From Iodobacter sp. BJB302 (lineage in GTDB: Bacteria; Pseudomonadota; Gammaproteobacteria; Burkholderiales; Chitinibacteraceae), in contig NZ_PDZG01000009.1 of NCBI RefSeq assembly GCF_002735645.1, positions 26,954 to 90,953 of the forward strand: a stretch of 64,000 bases of DNA, written 5' to 3'. The notes under the pieces were generated by a model. That model worked only from the letters and a program-made list of their open reading frames with translations. It did no database searches and was not told where the DNA came from. Below are positions 18,233-29,500 of the stretch, in pieces (position 1 is the stretch's first letter; the number at the start of each line of letters is the position of its first letter). Both the position numbers and the translations under genes were made by a program.

Positions 18233-19222
18233 TTAAGCCAGTATACATGCCGCCTGTGTTTGCTCTGTCAGCGCCCGCAACTGAGGAATATCTTTAGAAC
18301 ACTGATCTAATGCCTTAGGGCAACGGGTTCTGAATACACAGCCAGATGGCGGATTAATCGGGCTGGGCAAATCACCCTGCAAAATCTGAATCACCTTATT
18401 TTTTTCGCGCTCAGGATCAGGAATAGGAATCGCTGACAAAAGCGCCTGGGTATAAGGATGGCTTGGATGCGAATAAAGCGCGGCTTTTTTTGCCAGCTCC
18501 ATTTCATGCCCAAGGTACATCACCAGAATCCGGTCGCTGATATGCTTAACCACAGCCAGATCATGGGCAATAAAAATAAGCGCCAAGCCCATTTCGCGCT
18601 GCAATTCTTTAAGCAGATTCACAATCTGCGCCTGAATCGACACATCCAGCGCTGAAACAGGCTCATCACAAACGATCAGCTTTGGCTTCATAATCAGCGC
18701 ACGCGCAATACCAATACGCTGGCACTGCCCGCCCGAAAACTCATGCGGATAGCGATTAATTTGCTGCTCACGCAAACCAACCCGCACCATAATCGCTTTT
18801 ACCTGAGCCATCACCTCGGCTTCAGAGATATTCGGGTAATGAGTCTTGAGCGGCTCGGCAATAATCTGCGCCACGGTCATCCGCGGATTTAAAGACGCCA
18901 GAGGATCCTGAAAAATCATCTGAATATCTTTGCGCGCCTCCAGCCAGTCTGCGCTGCTGGCACCGCTCATTTCCTTACCCATCCATACAATACTGCCGCT
19001 GGTGGCCGGAATTAAATTCAGCACAGCACGCGCCAGAGTCGACTTACCACAACCCGACTCACCCACCACGCCCAGCGTTTCACCCGCATAAAGATCAAGC
19101 GATACACCATCCACGGCTTTCAGGGTTTTACTTGCTTGCCACGGCCATTTCACGCCCTGACGCACAGAAAAATGAACTTTTAAATCACGAATAGACAGAA
19201 TCGGTTGGCGTGTATCAGACAT
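18233..19222 (-). CDS. oppF: Oligopeptide ABC transporter ATP-binding protein OppF
   Basis: A 329-residue ABC ATPase. Walker A is GESGCGKSTLARAVLNL, the signature is SGGQCQRIGIARALI, Walker B is LIVCDEPVSALD, and the C-terminal oligo_HPY extension carries the Cys motif CVFRTRCPKALDQC, seen in DppF/OppF iron-sulfur-type sites. It energises uptake of peptides with OppD. It overlaps oppD by 8 bp and is the last gene of the five-gene operon oppABCDF. Confidence 0.93.
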   Translation of the reverse strand: MSDTRQPILSIRDLKVHFSVRQGVKWPWQASKTLKAVDGVSLDLYAGETLGVVGESGCGKSTLARAVLNLIPATSGSIVWMGKEMSGASSADWLEARKDIQMIFQDPLASLNPRMTVAQIIAEPLKTHYPNISEAEVMAQVKAIMVRVGLREQQINRYPHEFSGGQCQRIGIARALIMKPKLIVCDEPVSALDVSIQAQIVNLLKELQREMGLALIFIAHDLAVVKHISDRILVMYLGHEMELAKKAALYSHPSHPYTQALLSAIPIPDPEREKNKVIQILQGDLPSPINPPSGCVFRTRCPKALDQCSKDIPQLRALTEQTQAACILA

Positions 19223-20207
19223 GAGCCTCCTCCAGCTTGGTTTCTGCTACCGGCTTATGACAAGCACGCAAAACACCACCTGCACCAACAGGCAGCAATA
19301 AAGGCAATTCGCTGTGGCAGCGCGCCACGGCATGGTTGCAGCGCTCACTGAACGGACAGCCAGGAGGCATATGCGCCATATTCGGCGGGTTACCCGGAAT
19401 AGAAATCAGGCTTTCACTGTCGTCATGATCAAGGCGCGGCAGTGCCCCAAGTAGGCCCACAGTATAAGGATGCGTTGCGTGATAAAAGATATCACTGGCA
19501 TTGCCCTGCTCCATGACACGGCCACCATACATCACCAGCACTTTCTCACAGAGGCCGGCCACCACACCCAAATCATGGGTAATCATCACAATGCCGGTAC
19601 CAAAATCACGCTGCAAGTCTTTTAACAGCGCAATAATTTGTGCCTGCACCGTCACATCCAAAGCGGTTGTTGGCTCGTCTGCAATCAGCAGCTCCGGCTC
19701 GCACAAGAGCGCCATGGCAATCATCACCCGCTGGCGCATCCCGCCAGAAAACTCATGCGGATACATCATCACACGGCGTGCAGCTTCAGGGATTTTTACC
19801 GCATCGAGCAGCTCAATCGAGCGTTTTTTTGCATCGCGGCGACTCATACCCTTGTGCAACTCCAGCACTTCGGTCATTTGGCGCTCAACCGTAAGATATG
19901 GATTTAGGGACGTCATCGGGTCCTGAAAAATCATCGCCACACGGTTACCGCGAATCTTATTCAATTGCTGAGCAGGCATCGTCAGCAAATCCTGACCATC
20001 AAATAAGGCACGCCCTTGGGTCTTGCCATTTTTAGCCAACAACCCCATCAGGGCCAGTACAGTCTGGCTTTTACCCGAGCCCGACTCACCGACAATACCC
20101 AGCGTTTCACCGCGATTGAGCTCAAAAGATACGCCATTGACCGCGCTGACCGAGCCATCATTGGTGGCAAACTGCACACCGAGGTCTTTTACAGATAATA
20201 AACTCAT
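19215..20207 (-). CDS. oppD: Oligopeptide ABC transporter ATP-binding protein OppD
   Basis: A 330-residue ABC ATPase with Walker A GESGSGKSQTVLALMGLL, signature SGGMRQRVMIAMALL, Walker B LIADEPTTALD and the oligo_HPY Cys motif PPGCPFSERCNHAVARC at the C-terminus. It forms the heterodimeric motor with OppF. The gene is separated by about 90 bp from oppC, where no terminator is seen, and overlaps oppF. Confidence 0.93.
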   Translation of the reverse strand: MSLLSVKDLGVQFATNDGSVSAVNGVSFELNRGETLGIVGESGSGKSQTVLALMGLLAKNGKTQGRALFDGQDLLTMPAQQLNKIRGNRVAMIFQDPMTSLNPYLTVERQMTEVLELHKGMSRRDAKKRSIELLDAVKIPEAARRVMMYPHEFSGGMRQRVMIAMALLCEPELLIADEPTTALDVTVQAQIIALLKDLQRDFGTGIVMITHDLGVVAGLCEKVLVMYGGRVMEQGNASDIFYHATHPYTVGLLGALPRLDHDDSESLISIPGNPPNMAHMPPGCPFSERCNHAVARCHSELPLLLPVGAGGVLRACHKPVAETKLEEAHV

Positions 20208-20299
20208 GATGCTGCCTTTAATCCAATTTGGTCACGCAAATCATTGCCGCCCAAATAATGAACACCCACAGATAATAAACACACGATATTGGGCTCCGC

Positions 20300-21199
20300 T
20301 TACCGATCTTTCGGGTCAAGCGCATCACGCATGCCGTCACCGATATAATTGGCACAATACAAAGTGGCAGACAGCATGGCCGCAGGGAACAGCAATAACC
20401 ACGACGTGGTTTCCATTACACTGGCGCCATCATGAATCAGCACACCCCAGCTGGTCATCGGCTCCTGAATACCCAAGCCTAAAAATGACAAGACCGACTC
20501 AGTCAGAATCACACCCGGCACGGTTACCGTCGTGTAAATCACCACAATACCAAGAAGATTGGGCACAACATGACGGAAAATGATTTTCCATGTTGGCACA
20601 CCTATGGCGTGAGCCGCCTCAATGTATTCTTTTGACTTAATGGCTAAGGTTTGCCCGCGAACCACACGAGCCATATCCATCCAGCCAAATACCGTAATTG
20701 TTAAAACAACCAGATAAAATTCACGACCTAAAAGGGTAACCATTAAAATGGCAATCAGCAGATAAGGAATTGCATACATCATATCGACGATACGCATCAT
20801 TACGGAATCTACTTTCCCGCCAAGAAAACCGGCAGTCGCTCCCCATATTACGCCAATCGCAACCGAAGTTAGGGTAGCTAGGACACCAATCATCAGAGAA
20901 ATACGGCCACCAATTAAACTGCGGACTAATAAATCCCGGCCTAATTCATCCGTACCAAACAAATGCCAGTTTTGTAATGTGGGAGCTAAACCCATTGCAC
21001 CAAAATCAGTATCTTCATAAGAATTGGGCAATACAAATGGGCCTAAAATACAGGCAATTGTAATCAGCATTAAAATAATGGCGCTGATCACTGCAGCCTT
21101 ATTTTTAAAGAAACGCCGGCGTGCATCTGCCCAGGGGCTGCGGCCTTCAACAGGCAAGCTTTCCAGCGTAGCGGCGAGTTTTTTATTTCTGAATAACAT
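20300..21199 (-). CDS. oppC: Oligopeptide ABC transporter permease OppC
   Basis: The 299-residue inner-membrane permease has six predicted helices. A cytoplasmic N-terminal stretch (WADARRRFFKNKAAVIS) leads into the first helix, typical of OppC/DppC, and the periplasmic loop FGTDELGRDLLVRSLIGGR is diagnostic. The EAA motif (EAAHAIGVPTWKIIFRHVVP) docks onto the ATPases. It lies 14 bp after oppB. A ribosome site GGCGGGG precedes its ATG. Confidence 0.93.
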   Translation of the reverse strand: MLFRNKKLAATLESLPVEGRSPWADARRRFFKNKAAVISAIILMLITIACILGPFVLPNSYEDTDFGAMGLAPTLQNWHLFGTDELGRDLLVRSLIGGRISLMIGVLATLTSVAIGVIWGATAGFLGGKVDSVMMRIVDMMYAIPYLLIAILMVTLLGREFYLVVLTITVFGWMDMARVVRGQTLAIKSKEYIEAAHAIGVPTWKIIFRHVVPNLLGIVVIYTTVTVPGVILTESVLSFLGLGIQEPMTSWGVLIHDGASVMETTSWLLLFPAAMLSATLYCANYIGDGMRDALDPKDR

Positions 21200-21213
21200 G
21201 ACAACCCCGCCTG

Positions 21214-22140
21214 TTAGTAACGAATTTTAGGATCGAGCAGCGCGTAGGCTAAATCGACTAATAAATTAAGCAATACTGCCACCACGGTCACCAATACAAC
21301 CAGCCCCAAAACCAAGGTGTAATCGCGGTTACTCGCCCCATTGACGATTAATTTACCAATACCAGGCAAAGAAAATACCGATTCGGTGACAACCGCCGCA
21401 GTAATGGATGAAATAGCCAATGGCCCAAGTACAGATACAACAGGCAATAATGCCGGCTTTAAAGCGTGACGAAACACAATCGTTTTTAAAGGCAGACCTT
21501 TAGCGCGTGCTGTACGAATAAAATTGCTGCTCATCACTTCAATTAAGCTGCCACGCATCACTCGCGCAATGGTCGATACATTAATAAATGTCAGCAGGGA
21601 AAGGGGCAAAACAATAAAGCGAAGATTGAATTCATCCCAGCCACCAGCAGGTAAAATCGGGACCCAGATCGCAAAGATCAGGATCAATACCGGCCCTAAT
21701 ACAAAAGAAGGGATCGTGCTGCCAATATTGCCAATCAGCATCACAAAATAATCAATAAAGCTATTTTGCTTAAGTGCAGCGGTAATACCCAGGCCCACAC
21801 CAATAATAATTGACAATAAAATAGCCCCGCCGCCAATTGTCAGGGATACAGGCAAAGCCGCAGCAACCAGATCATTAACACTCCAGTCTGCATAACGAAA
21901 AGACGCACCTAAATCACCGTGCAATAAACCTTTCAGATAATATAAATATTGCTGCCAAAGCGGCAAATCCAAATGGTATTTGGCTTGTAAATTAGCTAAA
22001 ACAGCTTCAGACACCTTGCGCTCGGTATCAAACGGGCCGCCTGGTGTTAAATGCAGCAATAAATAGCAGATCGTAATTACTGCCAGCATTGTAGGTATCG
22101 TCGCCAAAATTCGGCGGAATGTATAAGCCCACATCGGCAT
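21214..22140 (-). CDS. oppB: Oligopeptide ABC transporter permease OppB
   Basis: The 308-residue permease begins AYTFRRILATIPTMLAVI and contains LLHLTPGGPFDTE and the EAA-type cytoplasmic loop RTARAKGLPLKTIVFRHAL, both typical of OppB/DppB. Six transmembrane helices are visible. The start could be either ATG at 22140 or 22134; the latter is better spaced from AAGGA. It follows oppA after a 128-bp gap that contains a stable hairpin. Confidence 0.93.
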   Translation of the reverse strand: MPMWAYTFRRILATIPTMLAVITICYLLLHLTPGGPFDTERKVSEAVLANLQAKYHLDLPLWQQYLYYLKGLLHGDLGASFRYADWSVNDLVAAALPVSLTIGGGAILLSIIIGVGLGITAALKQNSFIDYFVMLIGNIGSTIPSFVLGPVLILIFAIWVPILPAGGWDEFNLRFIVLPLSLLTFINVSTIARVMRGSLIEVMSSNFIRTARAKGLPLKTIVFRHALKPALLPVVSVLGPLAISSITAAVVTESVFSLPGIGKLIVNGASNRDYTLVLGLVVLVTVVAVLLNLLVDLAYALLDPKIRY

Positions 22141-22219
22141 TCCTTCCCTGGTTCTTATGTTTAATCAAACTGCTTTCAGTGTGAGCCGCTCTCTGGCTGC
22201 ACTACACAGACAAAACAAC

Positions 22220-22247
22220 GCCGCTTTGAGCAATAGCCCAAAGCGGC
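22220..22247 (-). promoter_or_regulatory. Intercistronic hairpin between oppA and oppB
   Basis: A perfect 9-bp stem (gccgctttg and caaagcggc) with a 10-base loop, without a T-run. In binding-protein operons such hairpins protect the upstream mRNA 3' end and allow more binding protein than permease; that role here is inferred. Confidence 0.6.
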
Positions 22248-22268
22248 AACGCATCACAAATTTAAATC

Positions 22269-23876
22269 TTAATGCTTAATAATATAAAACTCTTTGCTCA
22301 GATAACGATCAACCGGGTTCTTGGTTGAATAGCCACCCACATAAGATTTAACCAGGCGTGGCAGGGTATATTGCAATAATGGAATCATTGGATAATCATC
22401 CATAATCATTTTTGCAGCCTGAGTCAGCAATGCTTTACGTTTTGCCACATCCTGCTGCTCATTGCCCTGCTTAATTAATTCCTCTGCTTTCGTATTGCAG
22501 TTTGCATTATCATTTTGTGAAGAACCACACTGAACCAAAGTCAGGAAAGTTGTGGCATCATTGTAATCAGCCAGCCAGCCATTACGTGCGATTTGGAAAT
22601 CGCCATCGTGGCGTTTCTTTAATAGCACTTTAAATTCGAGGCTGTCTAATTCAGTATCCAGGCCAAGCTTTGTTTTCCATTCAGAAGAGGCAAACAAAGC
22701 CATTTTCTTATGGTAATCATCGGTGTTATAAGTAAATTTAATTTTTGCACCTGGTTTTACGCCTGCTTCAGCCAGTAATTTCTTAGCTTCTTCCACGCGT
22801 TTTGCCATTGGCCACTTAACCCAGTCGTAAGTGGTTACATCAGCACCTTCAAGGCCTTTAATCGTCACGCCATACGCAGGAATCTGGCCATCAACCGTTA
22901 CTTTTTGTGCCAGAATATCGCGATCCAATACCATAGACAGCGCTTTACGCACGCGCACATCTTTCATCATTGGATCTTTATTGTTTAAAGAATAATAACG
23001 CAAGCCCAGGATAGGGCCATTCTGAATTTCCTTAGGGAAATCTTTTTTCAGCTTTTCGTACTGACCTGCAGGCAATTGGTAAACGAAGTCGTTATCGCCT
23101 GACTGATAGAGTTTTAATTCTGCATTGCCCGCTTCAACAGGCAAATAGGTTACACGAGTTAGCTGTGCATTTTTTGCATCCCAGTATTGGGCATTTTTTT
23201 CCAGCACAATCTTGCTGTTCACTTTCCAATCTTTTAATACATAAGCACCATTGCCAACCATATTGCCCGGCTTGGTCCAGTCTTTACCAAACTTATCCAC
23301 CGTGGCTTTATGTACAGGCGCAAATTGCGAATTAGCCAATACACTTGGCAAATAAGCAATTGGATTAGGTGTTTTTACTTCAAGGGTATATTTATCAATG
23401 GCCTTAACACCCAAAGTACCAGGCGCTTTTTTTCCTTCTGCAATTTCTAAGCCATTCAATACAAAAATGCCATATACCGTGCCGTAGGTTGATGCAATTT
23501 TTGGGTCAAGGAAACGTTGCCAGCCATATACAAAATCAGCCGCTGTAATCGGGTCACCATTAGAAAACTTAGCGTCTTTACGCAAAGTAAATACCCAGGT
23601 CGTTGGGTCTTTTTGCTTCCAGCTTGTAGCTACACCTGGCTGTAAGCGCCCTTCATTATCACTAGTGGTTAAACCTTCAAACAAATCACGGGTAATGTTA
23701 TTCGCACCAACAGATTCAGCAAGATGAGGATCCAGCGTTTCTACCTCAGACCCATTATTACGAATCATTTCTTGCTTGTCGCTAAGCTTAACGCCCGCAG
23801 GCACTGTTGCTGCGAATGCTGCTCCGCCTAAGGCAAGTGAAAGCGCGAATGTCACTGATTTCATAGTCCAGCTCAT
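22269..23876 (-). CDS. oppA: Oligopeptide ABC transporter periplasmic binding protein OppA
   Basis: This 535-residue SBP_bac_5 protein has a Sec signal peptide (MKSVTFALSLALGGAAFA). The mature part starts with the OppA-like EMIRNNGSEVETLDPHLAESV and has the family signatures GLTTSDNEGRLQPGVATSW and FTLRKDAKFSNGDPITAADFVYGWQR. It captures peptides in the periplasm and hands them to OppBC. AAGGAGACACA precedes the ATG, an excellent ribosome site. It is separated from the upstream porin by a terminator, so it probably has its own promoter in that 120-bp gap. Confidence 0.95.
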   Translation of the reverse strand: MSWTMKSVTFALSLALGGAAFAATVPAGVKLSDKQEMIRNNGSEVETLDPHLAESVGANNITRDLFEGLTTSDNEGRLQPGVATSWKQKDPTTWVFTLRKDAKFSNGDPITAADFVYGWQRFLDPKIASTYGTVYGIFVLNGLEIAEGKKAPGTLGVKAIDKYTLEVKTPNPIAYLPSVLANSQFAPVHKATVDKFGKDWTKPGNMVGNGAYVLKDWKVNSKIVLEKNAQYWDAKNAQLTRVTYLPVEAGNAELKLYQSGDNDFVYQLPAGQYEKLKKDFPKEIQNGPILGLRYYSLNNKDPMMKDVRVRKALSMVLDRDILAQKVTVDGQIPAYGVTIKGLEGADVTTYDWVKWPMAKRVEEAKKLLAEAGVKPGAKIKFTYNTDDYHKKMALFASSEWKTKLGLDTELDSLEFKVLLKKRHDGDFQIARNGWLADYNDATTFLTLVQCGSSQNDNANCNTKAEELIKQGNEQQDVAKRKALLTQAAKMIMDDYPMIPLLQYTLPRLVKSYVGGYSTKNPVDRYLSKEFYIIKH

Positions 23877-23920
23877 TGTGTCTCCTTAAAGGGCGATACC
23901 CGTTTATGATTTGATTAAAT

Positions 23921-23952
23921 AAACCACTTCTCCGATAACGAAGAAGTGGTTT
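23921..23952 (-). terminator. Terminator of the porin gene
   Basis: An 11-bp perfect stem (aaaccacttct with agaagtggttt, 10-base loop), followed on the minus strand by a T-rich tail (TTTATTTAATC). It lies 48 bp after the porin stop. Confidence 0.8.
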
Positions 23953-23999
23953 AACTTACGATACACCGCTTGGACAGTGTTACATAAAAAAACTAAAAC

Positions 24000-25028
24000 T
24001 TAGAACAATAAGATCATGCCAGTGCTGATTACTTTGGCATTTGTTTTTAAACCCTTACTTACACTGGTAGAGAAAGTGTTTTCATCTTTATTCTGAATCA
24101 GAGCACCTTCAACATACAGCAATGATGATTTAGACAGGTTGTAATCTGTACCCAATTGGAATTGGCCAGCTTTAGCAACAACTTTCTTATCGCCTTGCTT
24201 ACCTTCGCCTTGGTATACATAACCAATACGTGGAACCCATTTACCTACTTCATATTGCGCCATAACAATCGCGCTATCACGCTTAAATTCACCACCGGCA
24301 AACGCGGCATCTTGCTTCGTATTTTGGTAAAGCGCACCAATCTGAAGACCTTCAATCGGGAACACTTTAGCACCGAGTAAATACGAAGTTACTTTTGAAT
24401 CTGACTTCTCAACCAAGCCACCTGTCACTGTTTCACGAGCAAGGTTTTTCAGGCTGTTGGTACCCGCATAAATGGCAAACTTAGGCTGAGTAAAGCTTAC
24501 AGTCGCATCGTAGCCCTTTTGGCTGCTGCCAACTTTTGATGTGCTATCAATCACGGCATTTACCGTAGCCGAGAAACCACCCCAAGTTGGTGTTGTGTAA
24601 AACGCGGCATTTTCATGACGGGTGCTATAAGTTGCATCTTGGAAAGTGCTGGCTAAAGTCGTGTTGCTTTCAAACAAATCAAAGGTTTCAACCAGCAAAT
24701 CATATGCACCTTTGCTCTTACCAAAACGCACAGTGCCCAGATCTTTTGTTTCAACACCAATCCATGCTTCACGGCTACCAAATGTGCTTAAACCAGATTC
24801 AATTTTCCACAGCAGATTCGCGCCATTATCAAGCTTGTCCGTGCCCTTAAAGCCAACACGGCTACCAATATCTTCAAGAGAGAATTTGTTAGCTTCACCA
24901 GTGCCGCTTACAGAATTGCCGTAATCAATCGATTTTTGTGCAATACCGTAAAGTGTTACGTCTGCCTGGGCATAAGAAACAACGCATAAACTTGCTACCG
25001 CTACAGCCAAAATTTTCTTAACAGTCAT
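24000..25028 (-). CDS. Gram-negative general porin, neisserial/burkholderial type
   Basis: The 342-residue protein has a signal peptide (MTVKKILAVAVASLCVVSYAQA) followed by DVTLYGIAQKSIDYG, the usual start of the Porin_4 family. The motifs SRVGFKGTDKLDNGANLLWKIE-type and AWIGVETKDLGTVRFGKS are typical loop L1-L2 and strand regions of trimeric 16-strand porins. The C-terminus ends in an aromatic residue (MILLF), the outer-membrane insertion signal. It has an AAGGAGA ribosome site and a long AT-rich upstream region, so it is probably strongly expressed and regulated. Confidence 0.93.
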   Translation of the reverse strand: MTVKKILAVAVASLCVVSYAQADVTLYGIAQKSIDYGNSVSGTGEANKFSLEDIGSRVGFKGTDKLDNGANLLWKIESGLSTFGSREAWIGVETKDLGTVRFGKSKGAYDLLVETFDLFESNTTLASTFQDATYSTRHENAAFYTTPTWGGFSATVNAVIDSTSKVGSSQKGYDATVSFTQPKFAIYAGTNSLKNLARETVTGGLVEKSDSKVTSYLLGAKVFPIEGLQIGALYQNTKQDAAFAGGEFKRDSAIVMAQYEVGKWVPRIGYVYQGEGKQGDKKVVAKAGQFQLGTDYNLSKSSLLYVEGALIQNKDENTFSTSVSKGLKTNAKVISTGMILLF

Positions 25029-25217
25029 TTTTAATTCTCCTTAAGGTCAATAAGACCACCATATGTGTAAAGAACAATATGCTTTTTCTTTACCTGATGA
25101 CTAGCCCCTGCCACGTCGCGCTTTTCATCTGCAGCACCAGAAAGAAAATTAAAAATGAAACCACTAATTGCAATCATCCTTATTTTCTAGTTATCAATAC
25201 AACACCCAATTTAACTC

Positions 25218-25232
25218 GCACCAAAACAGTGC
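25218..25232. promoter_or_regulatory. NtrC-like inverted repeat, copy 1
   Basis: GCACCAAAACAGTGC has GCAC and GTGC arms spaced by seven bases, the arm-and-spacing of NtrC operators. It lies about 190 bp upstream of the porin start and matches the second copy in 13 of 15 bases. I found no convincing sigma-54 promoter downstream. Confidence 0.4.
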
Positions 25233-25359
25233 ATAACGCAAACCGTAATCAAGACGCCCACACTACAAAGGCCCACTTTCTCGCATAGCTCACAAGGAAC
25301 TATTCACATTAACACCACCTTAATGAAAAATTACATACCTATGGCAAAAACCAATAATT

Positions 25360-25374
25360 GCACCAAATTAGTGC
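25360..25374. promoter_or_regulatory. NtrC-like inverted repeat, copy 2
   Basis: GCACCAAATTAGTGC is 142 bp further from the porin start than copy 1. Both are followed by AT, extending the identity to GCACCAAAnnAGTGCAT. The duplicated, orientation-conserved arrangement suggests binding by the same dimeric regulator. Confidence 0.4.
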
Positions 25375-25743
25375 ATCAACAACTCATGATGCTCAAAAAA
25401 AAGCAAGTAAACAATTTACAAATGCACCTGAACGACGATAAAAATACAAAAAACACCATAAATCACAAACATGCCACACATTAAACAGACCGCCAATCAG
25501 ATTTAGACGTCTCACACCAAAATAATAAGCACAAAAAATACCAAAAAATACAAAAAAACCCCTAGGCAAATACCGAGTCTTTTTTACAACAAAAAATACA
25601 AACTAAAGATTTAAATATAAATCAAGCAACAAAATACCATAAAAAAACATATCAATCACCAAATAAAACCATGAAACCTCAAAAATTTAGTACTAAGATG
25701 AAAAAATTTTATACAAAAATTTCACCACCAATCACCAGCCCAT

Positions 25744-25771
25744 AAAAAAACCCGCTTACGCGGGTTTTTTT
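25744..25771 (-). terminator. Terminator of purA
   Basis: A-run, acccgc, loop, gcgggt and T-run form a compact rho-independent terminator 18 bp after the purA stop; its symmetric A and T tracts would also work in the other direction. Confidence 0.92.
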
Positions 25772-25788
25772 ATGGGTACAAAGAAGCA

Positions 25789-28346
<2,558 letters not shown>

Positions 28347-28384
28347 AGTCATTTGCTTTAAAAAACAAAGCCCTTCAAACAAAG

Positions 28385-28414
28385 GCCCGCCTGTGCAAAT
28401 TGCACAGTGCGGGC
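28385..28414 (-). promoter_or_regulatory. Hairpin in the hisZ leader
   Basis: Arms gcccgc-ctgtgcaa and ttgcacag-t-gcgggc form a 14-bp stem with one bulged base and a one-base centre (so likely an open loop of several bases). It lies between the DUF2065 stop and the hisZ start, without a good T-run. It might be an RNA-stability or attenuation element; function is not known. Confidence 0.5.
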
Positions 28415-28436
28415 ACACACTTCTTAAAGAGATAGT

Positions 28437-28622
28437 CTAGCGGGACAATAAGGCCAGCACTAAACCTGCGAGCAAACACCCCAAACCAATTAAACGAATT
28501 TTAAAGTCGTCCAACTCTGCCATTTTCTGCATTGTACTACGCCATACGGAAGGAAGCGCAAAAGGCATGATTCCTTCAAAAATGAGCATCAGTGCAAGGG
28601 CGGCAAGCAAAGAATCAATCAC
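28437..28622 (-). CDS. DUF2065 small membrane protein (YjeT-like)
   Basis: A 61-residue protein with two transmembrane helices (LLAALALMLIFEGIMPFALP and IRLIGLGCLLAGLVLALL) linked by WRSTMQKMAELDDFKIR. This pattern, and the position between hflC and hisZ, match DUF2065/YjeT proteins. It overlaps the hflC stop by 4 bp and is clearly in the hfl operon. Its function is not established; it may assist the HflKC-FtsH complex. Confidence 0.88.
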   Translation of the reverse strand: MIDSLLAALALMLIFEGIMPFALPSVWRSTMQKMAELDDFKIRLIGLGCLLAGLVLALLSR

Positions 28623-29488
28623 TTCGCTTTCGGGTTTTTCATATATTTGAAGAATTCTGAGCTAGGATCTACCACCATCACATCGCTCTTCTTCGCAAAA
28701 CTTTGCTTATAAGCATCCATGCTCTTATAAAACGCATAGAATTCGGGGTTACGACCATAGGCTTCGCCATAAATAGCTGCCGCCTTTGCATCACCCTCAC
28801 CCTTAATTTGCTGGGCTTTATTGTACGCATTTGCCAAAGTCACTTCGCGCTGACGATCTGCATCCGCCTTAATTTTTTCAGCTTCTGCTGAGCCTTCTGC
28901 ACGCATCTGATTAGCAACGGCCTTACGCTCAGACTGCATACGCTCATAAACAGAATTAAGCGTACTGTCTTCAAGCTCAACGCGCTTAATACGCACATCA
29001 ATCACCTGAACACCAATCCGTCCGGCATCTGCATCAGCTACTTTACGCACCGTTTCCATGACTTCATCGCGCTTGCCGGAGATCACATCCTGTACGGTAC
29101 GCTTACCGAACTCATCGCGCAGCATATTGTTTACCGTATTGCGTAAGCGCTCAACCGCTTTACGCTGATCCACACCCACCGCTTTGTAGTATTTCTCTAC
29201 ATCGATGATTTTCCACTTGATAAAGCTGTCTACTTTAACGTTCATTTTTTCGATGGTCTGAATGCGCGCTGGCGTTTCTTCATCAATCGTTAAAGTACGC
29301 TTATCAAAGTAGCGAACTTCCTGGAGCAAGGGTACTTTAAAATTAATACCTGGATTTTTAATCACGCGCACCGCTTCAGAGAACTGAAACACCACGGCGT
29401 ACTGACGCTGATCCACCGTAAAAAACGAAGCAGATAAAACAAATAAAGCCAACAGTACCAAGGCTAAAGTAGAAAGAATTCGATTCAT
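28619..29488 (-). CDS. hflC: FtsH protease modulator HflC
   Basis: 289 residues with one N-terminal membrane anchor (LALVLLALFVLSASFF) and a periplasmic SPFH/band-7 domain (FTVDQRQYAVVFQFSEAVRVI; LRNTVNNMLRDEFGKRTVQDVISGKR), followed by a long charged coiled coil (QMRAEGSAEAEKIKADADRQ). HflC and HflK form a membrane cage around FtsH and limit its access to membrane substrates. It lies 12 bp after hflK. Confidence 0.95.
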   Translation of the reverse strand: MNRILSTLALVLLALFVLSASFFTVDQRQYAVVFQFSEAVRVIKNPGINFKVPLLQEVRYFDKRTLTIDEETPARIQTIEKMNVKVDSFIKWKIIDVEKYYKAVGVDQRKAVERLRNTVNNMLRDEFGKRTVQDVISGKRDEVMETVRKVADADAGRIGVQVIDVRIKRVELEDSTLNSVYERMQSERKAVANQMRAEGSAEAEKIKADADRQREVTLANAYNKAQQIKGEGDAKAAAIYGEAYGRNPEFYAFYKSMDAYKQSFAKKSDVMVVDPSSEFFKYMKNPKAK

Positions 29489-29500
29489 ATTGCTCTCCCC

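Larger units (their letters stand above)
25029..25743. promoter_or_regulatory. Long AT-rich intergenic region upstream of the porin
   Basis: About 715 bases with no supported gene; the one plus-strand open frame here (25079-25288) has no homology-like features. The composition is very A-rich with many A-tracts, unlike neighbours. It contains two copies of a 15-base inverted-repeat site (listed separately). As purA ends on the right at its own terminator, the region can only serve the minus-strand porin or an unseen small RNA. Confidence 0.5.

Noticed and set aside
25079..25288. 69-codon plus-strand open frame in the porin upstream region
   Set aside because: No ribosome site, low-complexity A/N/T-rich translation, and no family resemblance; the region looks regulatory.
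25100..25743. Possible sigma-54 promoter for the porin (TGGCAG near 25112 on the minus strand)
   Set aside because: The -12 element does not have GC at the required spacing, so it was not reported as a promoter.
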